From Amyloporia xantha (lineage: Eukaryota > Basidiomycota > Agaricomycetes > Polyporales > Adustoporiaceae), in contig JAYKKR010000013.1 in NCBI GenBank assembly GCA_036971615.1, positions 1 to 64,000 of the forward strand: a DNA stretch of 64,000 nt. The letters are read 5' to 3'. The position numbers and the translations under genes are program-made. Below the pieces are notes generated by a model, which worked only from the letters and a program-made list of their open reading frames with translations, was not told where the DNA came from and did no database searches. Each line of letters opens with the position of its first letter. Positions within the stretch are counted from its first letter, which is position 1. Shown in pieces: positions 44,452 to 57,497 of the stretch.

Positions 44452-47400
44452 GGTCGGGGTTCACAGAGGTAGAAGTGCACGATATACTTGTGACTGCGCT
44501 GATACTTGGTTGCGAGAGCCAGCTCCAGCGTCCCCCCTTTATCTGAGCTGTGTGCATCATAGGACATGAGCTCATGCTCAGGCGAGGCGTCAGGAGGTCA
44601 CTGACAGGTGCCGGTGAACGGTCATGGGTGCAACACGGATAGGCGCATCGGCAGCCCTTTGGAGTTTTATGCATGGTTGAAAGCTTGGAAAACATCACGC
44701 GCTAGAGATTTATCATAGACAAAGAGTTGAAGGAGACTGGCTAAGAGAAACCTGGCCGGACTCGAAGCTGGATTTAGCCGCTTAACCCCGTGATCGACAT
44801 CTGAGATCTGTGTGGGGAAGGCAGGTCCTGACAGGACCTGCCATTCTGTCCGGAGCGCTGAACGCTGGCGCACTGGCGATCGGTGTCTACACCTGAAGTT
44901 ATTGTGTTTTTACTAAATATGTGCTAGGGTCCGCCTTGCCTAGAAGTAACTATATTTCACCACAGTTATACAACCATGGTGGGTCCCAGGCTCTTGGCAA
45001 CCAAAGCGGCGGCGGGGACGCCATGAGAGAACTGCGCCCCTATACCGACGGGCACCAGTCACCACGCTAGGTGTTCCCCGTTCCCGCCCATGAGCCTGCC
45101 GCGACATACGCTTTTACCTACCTAATTGCGGGATGTGGCCCATGTCGCCGGACAAGTTCGTCGGACACTTTCGCCAGACCAGCTCGCCGGACAAGTTCGC
45201 CGAACATGAGCGCCGGACACTTTCGGCGAACCAGACTCCCTGCTCACAGGACGTTCTCCCTACCTCCCTCGCGCTATCACCACCAGTTTGCATCAGGGAG
45301 CTCTTAATATACCGACTGTATAGTACAAACGTCGGGGTGGTGTTCTTACAGCGCAGCCGCCAGTTTTATGCTCTTATTTCAAGGATTTCTGACTCACTGG
45401 CTCGCAAACTTGAATGGATCCTCTGGCGAATACTAGTAGACGAGTCTGTCGATGGCAGGAGTGCCAATAAATAAATAAATTTATGCTCCGAAAGCTTTTT
45501 ATGGACTGCGAGTCTATGTTAACACTACTTTCCAGTACCGCATCCAAGGTCTTTCCCGCCGATTTTTACAACCGGCCAACCGGTGTCGTCGAGCTCCTCG
45601 AAGCAGAACTCGTGACTAAATTTCAGCAGGGAGGATTGTCCCTCCATATGTACCCTATTACTGATCATGAATCACGATTCTGTATTATAGAATATGTCTG
45701 GGTTGCTGAGACTACCTCTCGACAATATAATTCACGATGATCAATGCATACGAGGCATTTCGAGTCCCTAAAGACTGTCTAGTATGTGCAATGAGCTCCA
45801 ATGGGCTTTAATTCCGTTGTCCTCAGCAGCAAACACAATTCACCCAGCGGCCAATTCCCGGATCGGTCACACGTATTGCATTTCGTGTCCTCAACATTCC
45901 CATTGCAGCCACAAATACTGTCGCCGCTACATCAAATAGGGAAGAAGGGGAAGAAGTAGTTGGTAGCAGGTCTTCGCGTCACTGCAGAACGCTATGATTC
46001 CCAATCCTCCTGATGCTGAGCCGTGTAACCGTCCCAAGAAAGTATCGAGGCCTTCCAGACTCAGAAATGACTCAGGAAAGAGTTGCAGCTGTCCCTTGAT
46101 TGTTTGAGTGACTGCGAGCTCGGTCTGCGATTATGAATTGGACAGACCAGCGATCGTGCGCGCTGCACAGGTGCTTGATTTTGAAGTGCGTCAAAATTTG
46201 ATGGTCCTGTTGAACAAGTAGCAGAGCAGCCGTAGCAACGAGAGCGACACATATGGTTGCTGCTATAGAGCATGATAGTCTATGTTGAGATGAAGGCAAA
46301 GCAGGACCTCGAGGAAATGATTTGAATAGAAGACAAGCCACATACTCGTGTATATCTTATTAAAGTTTCTACTCCTTTCTCTTGCCGTCCTTCCAGCCTC
46401 CCTGACAATGTTGACTGCGTCATTGATATAATGACGCATCAGTGCGCCGCATCAAGACCGGTCCATCTGTCCTAAAAACGTCTGCATCACTGGAGGCCGG
46501 GACTACAGAAGGTCTCGGGTAAATCAGTAATTTCCGCTGAGGTAGAAATATGGTATTCACAATCCTCAAGGTCAAATAGAAACCATGGTACATCAAGATC
46601 ATACCATACTCGATATTGAGCAATCAGATGAATCTACTGTTGGATAAGTTCAAAAGCGCCTCAAGAACTGAGGCAGTAAATTTTACGACGCACCGTAAGC
46701 CAAGCATTACGACGCATGCTCAGCGAGTACGGATGGTGTCGAGGAGAAGGCCGTCCAAATGAATAACGTTCATGTCCAAGAGTGCGGTAGACCGGCATAG
46801 TACTGAGGAGATGCGAACGCTGCACGGAGTTTTCAGACGGGGCTGAAGGGTAAAAAAAGGAGTGAGAGATGAGTGAGCCTATGTGAACATCTGAGGGTCG
46901 TGCTCAAAAGGGGGTGTCTGCGTTTATGTAAAAAGACACACCTCTTTCAGGGCCGCTTAGATGCCCGATGCCGCGTGCTGTCGCAGCTTCCCATAGCAGT
47001 AGGCCCGACCTGACGAAAATGATTATAGGCAGTCCAAATTGCCTTCATGATCTTGAATAGGCTATGACGAGCGATCCACAGGCCCTGCATTTTCGTTCGA
47101 GAAGTCGGGTCTTCATTGACTTGAAGACGATACTGACTGTAGCTCAACTGCGAGGGACCGCGAGTTCGGCGCCGTCGTTAACGTCTTGACGGCGCGTAAC
47201 GTCATCCCGAGCAACGCTACTCACGGGACCAATCGCGCAGTGGCTCGAGGCGTTCTGAAAAGTCTTCCCAGCGGATCCTGTAGAGAGTGCTTACCTTCTC
47301 TACGTTCTGACTACATTCTGACACGGTGCTAGTTGTTTCAGATTTATGATCTGTCCTCCGGCTGGGATCCCTGGTCTGTCTAGGGATAATATTGACTGAA

Positions 47401-48300
47401 AGGCCGCAAGGAACAGAACGCGAAATGAATGAGTTGAGAACACCGTAGCCGAGGTGGAAGATGCCGTGAATTCCGGACCCGGTGTCACGGCACGTTGCTG
47501 ATTTAAATTTAAATTTAAATTGCGCTGTGAGCTAGTCAGATCAGGTCAGAATTGCAACAAAGCCCTTATTCCCATGTCTTCCACTACAAGGTTATCAGCT
47601 ACAGATTCATTATCTGTCCCACTGTGCAATGCTCTCATTGGAGTTCAATACCATTCTCTGGCTGCACAACATCTCGGGGTGATGACAACGGGGAACAATT
47701 ACGTACATACTCGGTACGGTTGCTATTCATGGAAGCTTGGCCCTGGAGTACAGTTTGGAGCCTTTCTTGAAATCCTGTTATCAGCGTTAGATGAGTTGAC
47801 TAGCATATGTGGCAGGTGTAGCATACGGGAGGCACGGTCGTGCGGAATCTCGGGAAGGAAGGCGTTGACAAGGACTGTGAACGTCGTCAACTTTGTTGAC
47901 AAGAATACGTTTGGGGTCATTGTCCATGCAACAATTGAAGAATGGTTCCTCATTCCAGCGAGGCTTGAGAGGATGGAGTTTTAACCAGAGAATCAGCGGT
48001 ATGATGGCCCCACAGCAGCGGTGCGGGTGCAGTAAGACTGTAAGCTGTGCGGATGATAACATTATCGAAGGACTGCACTAGTTGCACGGTTGTGGAGGAG
48101 AAGGTACCGTGTTTATCATTGGGATGGCAGGTGGAGAAGTTCAAATTGGGCCACCTTGACCCAAGCGCACTACCTTCTACCTTCACCATTCGAGATCATG
48201 GAAAGAAGAGATATTTGATGTCCGGATTGACATCAGACAGACTTGGTATGCTGGAGCTAGTCATCGGGGGGTGAAAGCATTGAGGATAGTTGAGGTTAGG
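44452..48300. other. Gene-poor stretch
   Basis: About 3.8 kb with no gene I can support. It holds a small palindrome (GGCAGGTCCTGACAGGACCTGCC, split across two arms at about 44820-44842) and short CCGGACAAGTTCGCCG-type repeats at 45140-45230. Plus-strand frames at 45483-45740 and 47520-47984 are open but show no conserved motif or splice logic. Confidence 0.4.
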
Positions 48301-48350
48301 TCTAGGGACCGCCGATCATCATGACCCCGTTGAAACGTTGATCGACCAAG

Positions 48351-48599
48351 TCCAAATGGGCGATCGCGGACGAAGACGACGATGATGACTACTACGACGA
48401 CATTCTCAGCGACAGTCCCGGTGAACTCTGGTAAAATGCTCCTACCGTGATCCCTTTCATCGCACTTGCCTCTCAGATTTATCCTTTGCCTTTCAGGCGA
48501 TGGCGCGCCGACGTGGATATGCTTGTTCCGATACAGGATGACGATTCACGATGCGGTCGGTCGGGTGCCGGTCAAGCACATCGCGCGCAAGACAACTAA
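48351..48599 (+). pseudogene. Possible 3' end of a decayed gene
   Basis: Two exons joined by GTAAAA ... TTTCAG (48351-48430, 48497-48599) read SKWAIADEDDDDDYYDD ... SPGELWRWRADVDMLVPIQ to a stop, 60 codons in phase. No start or upstream exon is visible because the frame is closed by a stop just before. It may be a remnant; the family is not recognised. Confidence 0.3.
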
Positions 48600-50640
48600 T
48601 TAGGAGATACCGTTCTATCTTTCTCCCTTGCCAGGCACAAAATCTATTGCAATGACTGTGTTCACAGTTAAATGGTGATTATCTTCTACATCTGTGGCAG
48701 TTTGAGCGAGTACGTCTCCTCTCTGGACTCACACTTTCTGCATAATATCCGAATCCTCCCCAGTCTGCTCTTCTTAGCTTGAAAAAGCAAAAATCCAAAC
48801 CTAGTCTATTCCGATATAGATCATATTGAAAGATCGGGGCCAGCCAGCTATGTATGCCTTGTCCGTGTCCTCAGTCGCTACCCAACATCCTCCCTATCTT
48901 GCACACGGAGTACTAGTCTGCTACTCTTGAATAACTCTCTTACGTGAAATTTACACGCGTCTAACATCTGAATTCTTACTTTCAGGACTGTTTCACGTCG
49001 TGATTGGCCCTGTCTAACACGGAAATTTTGTCATTAGGACATCGATGGAGGATGCATCAGAACCAAAACGAGGGTCATGAAGCCGAAGGTCAATGTGTCC
49101 GGGCACGCTGTTCGGCCGTGGCATCATCATCCAAGTGTACGTCGCCCATTTGAAAGAAAGGTAGAATCTTCGAAACTCTTCATTCTTCCCAGCGAATAAA
49201 TCATTTTGAGGTGCTCATCCTTGAGGCTGCTACACTAGAAAGGCTACAAGGCATTAGCCGAGATGCATAATTTCTAGGAAAGCAGTGCCTTTGGATAGGT
49301 TCTAATGGTCTCGTCCTCAGACATCCTACATAATGGCATTGTGGACATTCAATACCCACGGCGGTCACGGTGTGGGTCGATGGATGAGCGTTGCAAACAA
49401 CGCGTGCCTTAAAGGCTGTCCTTCATCGCTCATCGCCCGGGCGTTTCGGCTGATCCTCCCGTTGATTGACATGGGCCCGCTCGGATGTCCAACTGTGTTG
49501 ATTGACATCGGCCTCTTTGTGCTGTTCCGAGGTTATCCTAGGTTCTCGCTCGGTTGTCTGCAGACGCCCTCCGACGTGGCTGGTCATAGCACTGCAAGCA
49601 GCACTTCAAACCACGGAACCCAAGTATAATCTAGTAGCAGTCGTTATAACATCAGTAATCCAAGCAAATATGCGAACCCCACCACATCCTGGAAATATCA
49701 GTCTATCAACTTCGTGTTGATATCGATACGGATGTTTATCCTGGCAGTTAGACTGCATCGCTACTTTTTACAGCTCGACACGTTCCCGACTGATTCGTTT
49801 CTTAGACGCAGGATAGTAGAGGTCTCTGATCCGTGCCTGACTTGTCATTTCCCACCACGAGGCTCTGTCGATCTAGGTCCAAGTTCGAAGCCACGTTCCG
49901 AAATTTATTCATGTTGTCGGTGATTTACAAAACCTAGTTTCCGACTCACCGGGGGTTATAGTAGGGCTGGGAATCGCAGCGCTCGGTCTACACTCTGCGA
50001 TTTGCAGCAATCTCAGCTATCCTTGCGAGCTGTGGAAGGTGGATCTGGTTGAGATCATTAGCCGTGGCTGTCCATTGATCGTCTATGCTCGACATCCGAT
50101 AGTCCATTGCTTATGCCTCGCGTCGGTGGTCTCAACTCCTGAGTCCTTGGCATGAGCGTCGGTGATGTGTCTTCTTGTTTCACCATTCTGTTTTCTGTTC
50201 ATCTGACTGTTACAGCCCACGCTCGTCGTTCCTTGTGATGATATGTCCTCTTTCCATCATCTACGTCCAACAGCTGATCTATTCGTATGTACAGCCTGTG
50301 TACTATTGGACGTTGCAAGGCACGCAGGATCAACTAGAATAGTTCCCGGTGCGACGCGAGGAAGATCCGTAGTGCTTTCAAATTTATTCCGCGGCTGGAT
50401 GGGTGGCAGACTTGCAGTGTGAACTCCAAAGGTATTATTCCGCTTCTGTCAATCCGTCGGTTGAGGCATGGCATATGTGCGAAATCAAGTGAGTCTGGAG
50501 GCGGTTCTTCTGAAGCCATGCTCGGGTAGAAGTGTATCTTCGGCCATGTCAATTCACCGACAGTGAATAGCAGTGCAATCGTGGAATTGTGCAGCATTTT
50601 CGGAATACTCGATACGTCGAAATATGCGCTGGGTGTGTTC
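48600..50640. other. No supported gene
   Basis: About 2 kb. The frames at 49333-49629 and 49502-49720 overlap each other and lack family-like features. I see nothing else. Confidence 0.4.
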
Positions 50641-50647
50641 GCGGGTG

Positions 50648-50655
50648 TATAAAAG
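50648..50655 (+). promoter_or_regulatory. TATA box of the secreted protein gene
   Basis: TATAAAAG lies 42 bp upstream of the ATG at 50697, leaving a very short leader. A strong TATA box fits a highly or conditionally expressed gene. Confidence 0.65.
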
Positions 50656-50696
50656 GGATGTCGTTCACCCAATGTCTCCAGTCAGAAAGCTTCAAA

Positions 50697-51315
50697 ATGT
50701 TCGCCTACATCCCCTTCACTGCAGTTGCTACCCTCACTCTCGCAGCCCTCGTTCAGGCAAATCCCTCCACCTTCGCTCATCGTCGCTCGCTCGCAGGCCA
50801 GACCGTTGCTTTCGCTTGCTACGGCGGTGGAGGCGATTGTGAATGCCCGACGGATTTGACTGGGGACACCAGCGGCGTCCTGATCAACGTCTATCCCGGG
50901 TTCCAGTGCGCGTACGCCGGTGGTGCCTGCACTTGGGATGATAAGGTATGCATTCTCAGCCACTCTTGACCCCACTCTGTATATCCTGACACGTTGGTGC
51001 GATGGTAGACAGGCGCCCTCCAAAACACGGCTCAGACAAATTGCCCCACATCTGCGCCCTGCAGCACCGTCAGCGGCTGTAGCTGCCCGACGGACCTCAA
51101 TGGTGATAATGGAGTGATGATAAATCAGTTCAGCGGGTATCAGTGCGCTTACGTGCATGGCGCATGTACCTGGGACTACGTATGTGATTCATCTACCATC
51201 CGAAATATCAAGTTTAATAATCAGACTTCGTTGTCAGACTGGCGTTCTGCAGAATACGGCGCAGACCAATTGCCCCACCAACGCTGTATGCGCACAGCTG
51301 GCCTCTGACGCTTAG
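50697..51315 (+). CDS. Secreted cysteine-rich protein with a duplicated domain
   Basis: Three exons (50697-50945, 51009-51179, 51238-51315) encode 165 residues. A signal peptide is evident (MFAYIPFTAVATLTLAAL, cleavage near VQANP). Two repeats follow, each with CxCPTDLxGDxxGVxIN, GxQCAYxxGACTWD, then TGxLQNTAQTNCPT, with six to eight cysteines likely to form disulfides. Introns fall at the same place in both repeats, after TWDD/TWDY, so the domain was duplicated together with its intron. Similar small proteins are common in Agaricomycetes secretomes; the function is unknown. Confidence 0.75.
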
Positions 51316-52510
51316 AGGTAGCATGTGTAGTTATGAGTCCGACGCTGGGATGGCCGCGGTGTAGAGATAATAGTGTCTACGAAAATACGGTCTCTTCGAC
51401 TGGCATCCGGCGAAACAATTTTCTGGGAAACCTCACAATGTAGGGTGCAAAGCCTCAGAAATGTCATAATCGGTCTCATTTCCGTTGTGCGCGCACCTCT
51501 ATGAAAACCTGCCATGTCCCAATCCAAGGCATCAACTTTCATTTGGAACGAGGATTGACGACCGTATGTTCATCGGTCTGACTCACCACACAAATGATAA
51601 ATAGTAGATGATACGTCGACGTCATCTTAATATTCAAGATTGCAAGGCGACTGCTCTGTCAATTATCAGCAGCACGCATAATGTATGAGCGTACAACTAA
51701 CGATAAATGATATCCAAATAAAACACAACTGTCCAGCGTGCGTCTCAGTTCTAAATGAATCGTGACTGGAGTGACAAGCATTGTTGGAGAGATAGGTACA
51801 GCGTACAGAAATATACACAAACGGGCAGCGGACTGATCGCCAAGCAGAGATCGTACAGCTGTGGGCACGCATGACCAAACGATTTCTATGCACCCGATCG
51901 CACCTTTGACTTCGACAGTCGTGGTTCTTACCTGTACTGCCATGAGTCTGTCCGGGGCTATCACTTCTGCATCTTTGCATAAACGCATATTTTGTATGTA
52001 TGTAGCCCACCCTGACAGCTCTGATCTCAAGGACATGGCCGCCAATCGTGCAGACCAGGCCCAGTTTATGCAGCTTCTCGAAACAAAAGCACACCTAGAT
52101 GCCAGCGGCAGAGAGCTAGCCGTGCAATACTGTTTCTTGATAAGTTCAACGCAATACGTACGAACGTCAGGTCTTCAAGCCTTGCCTAGCCTATATTCCT
52201 TGCCGCGGTAGCAACGTTAGCAATCTGCTTAGCAGGACATGATTTCATGCAATAGTCGCCAGATTGTCAGAAAAAAAATTGAGCATTTCAGCCCTTTATG
52301 AAAAACATGAAAAACCTCTTCAGTTTCGTTAGAGTCAGTGAGTAGCTATAGGAGGCAGGCGGGGTTTCCTATTCTGGAAGGATTGACACGTCACGTTCGA
52401 TCAAGTGGGGAAAGGGAAAAGAGTCGTCGGACGCGTCACGCTCACTACCACCACCACCGGGCCTCCTCCCTATCTCTCCCTCTCGTCGTGTATACTTTCG
52501 AAAATTCATC
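51316..52510. other. No supported gene
   Basis: About 1.2 kb between two plus-strand genes. Overlapping frames on both strands at 51660-52210 have no recognisable features. The promoter of the next gene lies at the right end, with pyrimidine-rich sequence at 52460-52500. Confidence 0.4.
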
Positions 52511-53415
52511 ATGAATGCAGCAGCCTCCAACCTCGTCATCTCTCTCGTGGCAATGCAAGGTAAGCCTTCCTTTCAACCTGCCACGTCTCGCATCTCAATG
52601 ACACCCGTCCAGTCGCGAGGAAGATTGACTTCAACGAACCCCAAATCCTCTTGTTAGTTCGCATTGCGTACGTCTCTGTCCAGGCGATCATCCTTGCTGC
52701 ATACTACTATGTATCAATGAAGGTATGTCAATCGCAATGCACACCTGTATGATGCGTCGAGCCCAAGTTGTATACCTGTAGATCAAGCAAAAGAATGATC
52801 TGACGGTTCTCAAATATGGTGCGTCCATCCTCTCATCTCCCAGCGTACTTTCTGACCTGTTTTCCTGAAGTCGAACCCGCAAGTCCAATGGTCAGTCTAG
52901 CGTCTTGATCCGAGCTTGAGCTTGACTCATCGCCTTTCTTCGCATCTTCACCGCAGAGTCAAGAAGAGGGGACACTTGTAACCACAACCGTGAAGGATTA
53001 TGACCTCGCGGAGACGTCCAAGCTCATCCGTTCGCAACTGATGGGCATTGCCATGATGGCATTCATGCACGGATATATGAAGTATGTATCTCGATAGCAT
53101 TCGCTATTTTGCATGTCTTGTTTACTCACGGGCGTTCTATCCAGCTACACTCAACCATTATTTATTCAAGCTCTCATGGGTCTCAAGGGTATCTACGACG
53201 CGAAGCCTGTCGCGATTCACATCCTTGGCAAGGCTGCTGAAGGCGACCTCAAGCGGCCGTTCAAGGCTGGCGGTCTCATGGGTGGTAAGTACAATGCGTA
53301 TCCTGAATCAACATATGTCTCATGTTTCGTACATGCACAGCGGCTGGAGGTCCTCAGACAGATAAGGCGGCGATCGACGAGGCAGAAAAGCGTGTGGCTA
53401 AGAAGGAGGAGTAGA
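52511..53415 (+). CDS. PHO88: PHO88/SND3-type ER membrane protein
   Basis: Seven exons (52511-52559, 52613-52722, 52782-52818, 52871-52890, 52957-53081, 53145-53284, 53341-53415) encode about 184 residues. It has an amino-terminal hydrophobic segment (LVISLVAMQ) and a second one (RIAYVSVQAIILAAYYYV), the loop KQKNDLTVLKYVEP, and the family stretch YDLAETSKLIRSQLMGIAMM ... HGYMNYTQPLFIQALMGLK. The Lys/Glu-rich tail (EAEKRVAKKEE) is typical. Yeast Pho88 (Snd3) is an ER membrane protein first linked to phosphate uptake and later shown to act in SRP-independent targeting. The small 20-nt and 37-nt exons are well defined. Confidence 0.9.
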
Positions 53416-53758
53416 CTTCCCGCCATTCTGCTATGTTCGGGTGAGCTTGAGAAGGACCGGAGGGTTACCAGGTTGTATTGAATTTGCGTTTCGATAAAAA
53501 TACATTACGGCCCTGGTGGTAGTCGTGATTTGCTGCATCTTCACGGAGTGTTCATCCACCCATAGCAACATGAATTCAACATAGGTAACAACCACAATAT
53601 GGTGACGTGGTCCGACATGAGCTGGGATGTGTTTGAGATTGCGATAGTAATAAACAATGCGAAGAACATGTTGGACGTATTAGCCATGATAGGGAAGTAT
53701 ATGCTAGCAAACTTTTGATCGACTCGACTGGTCAGACTCGCCAAGCGACGACCACACC

Positions 53759-54273
53759 TCACTCCTTGATCTTCGCGAGGATCTCCGAGTCCCTGAACAA
53801 GAAGTACTCCTGCACACACATGACACGTTTCGTGTAGTGAGCATCTCATACGGGTCAAAATCACAGCTACGCAGACAGAACTGACCTCCTCGCCGACCTT
53901 GATCGAGTTTCCTCCCCACCCAGGGAGCAGGACCCGGTCGCCGGCCTGCACGGTGGTAGGCACAACCTGGCCATCCTTGTTCGGCGCACCAGGGCCGACC
54001 GCAATGACGGTCGCCTCTGGAAGGGGATTCGTCGTGGCAGAGGTGGGCAGGAAGATACCCGTGGAGGTTTTCTACGAGTCGCAGAGTGAGCTGACCGATA
54101 GACGTGCCGCACACTGGCTGGGACATGACGCACCGTCTCGGGCTTGAACCTCTGGACAAGGACACGGTCAAGGAGAGGGACGAGGGACTTGATGGACTTG
54201 AACGTTGCCTGGGCAGCCTAGAAGTATTCCAGTCAGCATCATACGGATAGCAATAAGCACAAGAGGATACCAT
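53759..54273 (-). CDS. HSP10: Mitochondrial 10-kDa chaperonin
   Basis: Encodes about 107 residues: AAQATFKSIKSLVPLLDRVL, VQRFKPET, KTSTGIFLPTSA, VIAVGPGAPNKDGQ, TTVQAGDRVLLPGWGG, EEYFLFRDSEILAKIKE. This is the full GroES/Cpn10 fold, with the mobile loop at KTSTGIFLP. It forms the lid of the Hsp60 chamber in the mitochondrial matrix. The first coding exon appears to be just the ATG (54271-54273) at a GTATCC donor; exon 2 starts at 54217. Three further exons end at 53759. It converges on PHO88. Confidence 0.92.
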
Positions 54274-54646
54274 TGGGATAGAGAGCAAGAGCAAGACGAG
54301 GACGCGAACGCTGGCGGATGAGAGACAAGCGCTGCGTTCGCCCGATCACATTTTCTTCGGCCTTATTTGTTCCGACCAAACAACACGTACCGACCATGGA
54401 ATGCTCTCGAAGTCTGCAGACAGGCTTTAGGACAAGAGGTACTAGAACGTGGTATTGCGATAGTATGAATGTGTATGTAGCTACATTGCGGATGACGAGA
54501 CAATGGATGCGGTAGGTACAAGTGATGAGGTTGACTTCTGGGTAACTAAAGATCACCAGCAACAGTGACACCGGAATGACAAGAAGGGAAGGCGAAACGC
54601 GGAAGGCACCGTAGGGTGGATGAGAGATAGACCAGTCGACAAATCC

Positions 54647-57497
54647 TCACCCGATGATCATGTCATCCCCGGTGCCGTCCTCTAAAGCAGCGTGCGCAAG
54701 GCGCTCTGTTGACGGGTCTTCTTCTGTGACCCCAATGGTGGGCGATCGTGGAGCGTTCAACGTTGCGAGTGTATCGTTGGCATTGACGCTGAGTGTCGAG
54801 ACGACGGAGCGCATTGCATTAAGCGGTGGCCGTACGGCACCGGCGTGCTCTGCCAGTCGCGCCTCAGCAGCCACGCTACGCGCGAGTCGCTCGCGCTCGC
54901 GTTCAGCCCTACGCTCGGCGCGGCCTGTGATGGTGCCCCCTGGAGTTGCAGCCGCCCCAGTGGCTGTAGGAGTATTGGCCGTAGCGGTAGCATTAGCACT
55001 TGCAGCCCGAGAGGAGCCTTCGCCATGATGTGAGTGGTGGTGGTCCCCGTCTTCCTCCGAGTCCTTCGCACTGCACCAAAACCGGTGCCCCTCGCTCCAC
55101 GCCGTGCTCTGACACTCTTTTCCGCAATACTTTGCCTTCCTGCACCTCCTGCATTTTGCAAACTCACGCGGGAATGACTCCCATCGGCCGCATAACACTA
55201 TGAAACGATTACCGTCAGTGCTAAGTTCTAGCAGAACTGGTCTCTAAACTCACTATTAGCGCATTGTCTGATCCCACCGCGGCTCTCGTCTTTTCTGCAT
55301 GCATTACGCATGATGACGCCCGCCCAGTACTGAATCTCCGGGGGAGCGAAGGCGGTGGGTTGGACGAGTCAAGGTCCGCCGAACTGTGTCGGAACGTGAA
55401 TCTTTCCACCAACGAGAACACATTGGTCATGCGCGGGGGACTAGAAGGCGAGGTAGGAGTAACCGTAACGGATGAGGTCAGATCCACCGGCGCAGCAGCG
55501 GGCGCCTTTTCCTTCTCCTTGCCGCGTCCCGTAGCTGTTGCGAATGCCCTCATGAATGAATTCGGCTCCTTCGTTGGGGTAGTTGCTGGGGGAGACGATA
55601 CGCCTGCTACAGGCACCCTGCTACTGCTCGCTGCCCCGCTCGACCCAGGAGTGGGCTGCATGAATCTGCTCTCGCCCACAGGTAATTGAGCGGTGGCAGG
55701 GTGGAACGTGGTCCGCGGCTTATAGAAGGCCTGGCGGACATGGGGGTATTTACTGAGGTATGCCAGAAGCTGCAGGCTGAGAAGCACGTCTTCGTCTCGG
55801 TACGGCCCTGAGTCCGAATCGCGTGCGTGATGGTGGACGTGAGACGCAACAGGCCCCGCACCGTTGGTATTTACACCCGTCGTTGTCGTGTTCGTGCCGC
55901 GGCTAGCGTGTGTCCGCGCAGTACGTGCAATGCCAGTCTCTCCGGCTCCTGTCACTCGGACGGCAGTGTTTGGAACAGGGGGGACTGCGATCGGGATGAC
56001 ATGAGGCAGATTAGTCGTCCCCGCCCGGGGCGTCCGCTCACCAGCACCGTGAGTATCAGGGGAAACCCGCGCAGGTGGCCCATCGATCGCGCCTGGTGCA
56101 CCCGGTGGTGCACCCATAGCAAAGTCGTCGTTAGTTTCGAGAGATACTAGACCATCCTCCACCGTGACACCTTCTACACCGACATCTTGGTTGTTGATGA
56201 TGATATGTGCGTCGCTGTTGATGTCGATCGAAGCGCCGGGGGCGTTGGCTGCAGTATCAGAGACGATGCCTACAGCCCGCCTCGAATGCACGGTTGGACC
56301 GCGGATGGTAGCTGTGCTGGCGATCGAGCCACGACGCTCGGGGGGAGTGCCCGAAATCGATCCTCCGTCGCCTTCGCGGCTGCTCTCACGATCCATATCT
56401 ACATCACCATCGTCCTCCGTCTCTGTCTCAGGCCGTGAATTGTCTGCTGAAGTAGAAGTTGATGCACCGGCTGACGCAGCGGGCACAGCGTGACGTGATC
56501 GATGCCCACGACGATGGATGTTGGTCGATGCGCCAGCCGAGTCCCACGCTGGACGTGCAATCACAGTCCCGCTACGATCTCGGCCAGGTACGACAACTAC
56601 ACCAGTTGGTGTATCTGTCCCTCCAGGCGTCGCATCGGAGGATGAGTCGTTCGGCGTATCTGTATCCTGCAATCGACCAGCATCCGCAGTCGCTGGGTCA
56701 GCTTCCATGCTGTCATCCTGCAGCGACGATCAATATCAATGCAGCTGATGTAGATGCGAATACCTACCTCTTGATCATGAGATCCGGCCGCAACTGTCGC
56801 ACGCACGAACCTGAGGCCGCGTTCGACGTTGACCTGCCGTTGCAGAGCCCTGGCGAGAGCGTCAGCCTGCTCTCTCTGACGCGCCTCCGATTGGGCCTGT
56901 CGTCTAGCAAGCCGCTGCTCCCTGGTCTCGCGAGGCATCCCGCTCGCACTGACGCTCGGACCTACAGCAAACCCTCTGCCCGCGAGCCATGCCTCTAGAA
57001 TGCATCCTACGACGTCGAGTGTGCCCGCCTGCACAACACGACTGCGAATAGGCTCACTACCGCGCACGCCAATGTTGACGACGCACTGAAACGCGAGACT
57101 GAACCGATATTGAGCCTGTTTGTCGAAAGATTTGGGGTTGAGAGTGGGAACAAGTTTCGGCGGGTGATGAGAGGGTGGCGAAAGACCGTAGAACACCGTT
57201 GGGTTTTCGGGGGGAGGTGGACACATGCAGAAGTCGTGAAGAATACGAACGAGACGCTCCAGGCCTCCATCCATGGTCATGATCTCGCGGATACGCGGGG
57301 AGGTGGAGGTAAGATAGGTGAGGTGGGTCAGTGAGTTGAACAACGGCAAAGAAGAATTGGTATCGAGGGCTGTTCATTCGCGTTAGAGATGTACTCTATG
57401 ATACAGATTGAAGCATACCTCGTCGGTCATAAAGCTGGGAAGAAATGCAGACACATGCCCGATTCTGCGCTGGAAAGGCGAAGTTGGATTCCCGCAT
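54647..57497 (-). CDS. MUB1: MUB1/SamB-type MYND zinc-finger protein
   Basis: Exon 1 (57497-57419) gives MRESNFAFPAQNRACV; exon 2 from 57369 gives PLFNSLTHLTYLTSTSPRIR, then EIMTMDGGLERLVRIL, an armadillo-like start typical of MUB1. A long Ser/Thr/Ala-rich centre follows, then EIQYWAGVIMRNACRKDESR, an intron, and the MYND finger (CRRCRKAKYCGKECQ ... HRFWC, about 55080-55190). Yeast Mub1 pairs with Ubr2 to ubiquitinate Rpn4; SamB acts in hyphal morphogenesis. The frame breaks at about 55345 in a run of five C and is mended by one added base. Since the coding sequence on both sides is well kept, a base error is more likely than a dead gene. Confidence 0.85.

Noticed and set aside
45483..45740. 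Plus-strand frame of 85 codons in the gene-poor region
   Set aside because: No family-like motif, no flanking splice sites, no recognisable promoter; kept only as a possibility.
47520..47984. Plus-strand frame of 154 codons
   Set aside because: Composition and overlap with equally long minus-strand frames suggest chance;, no domain visible.
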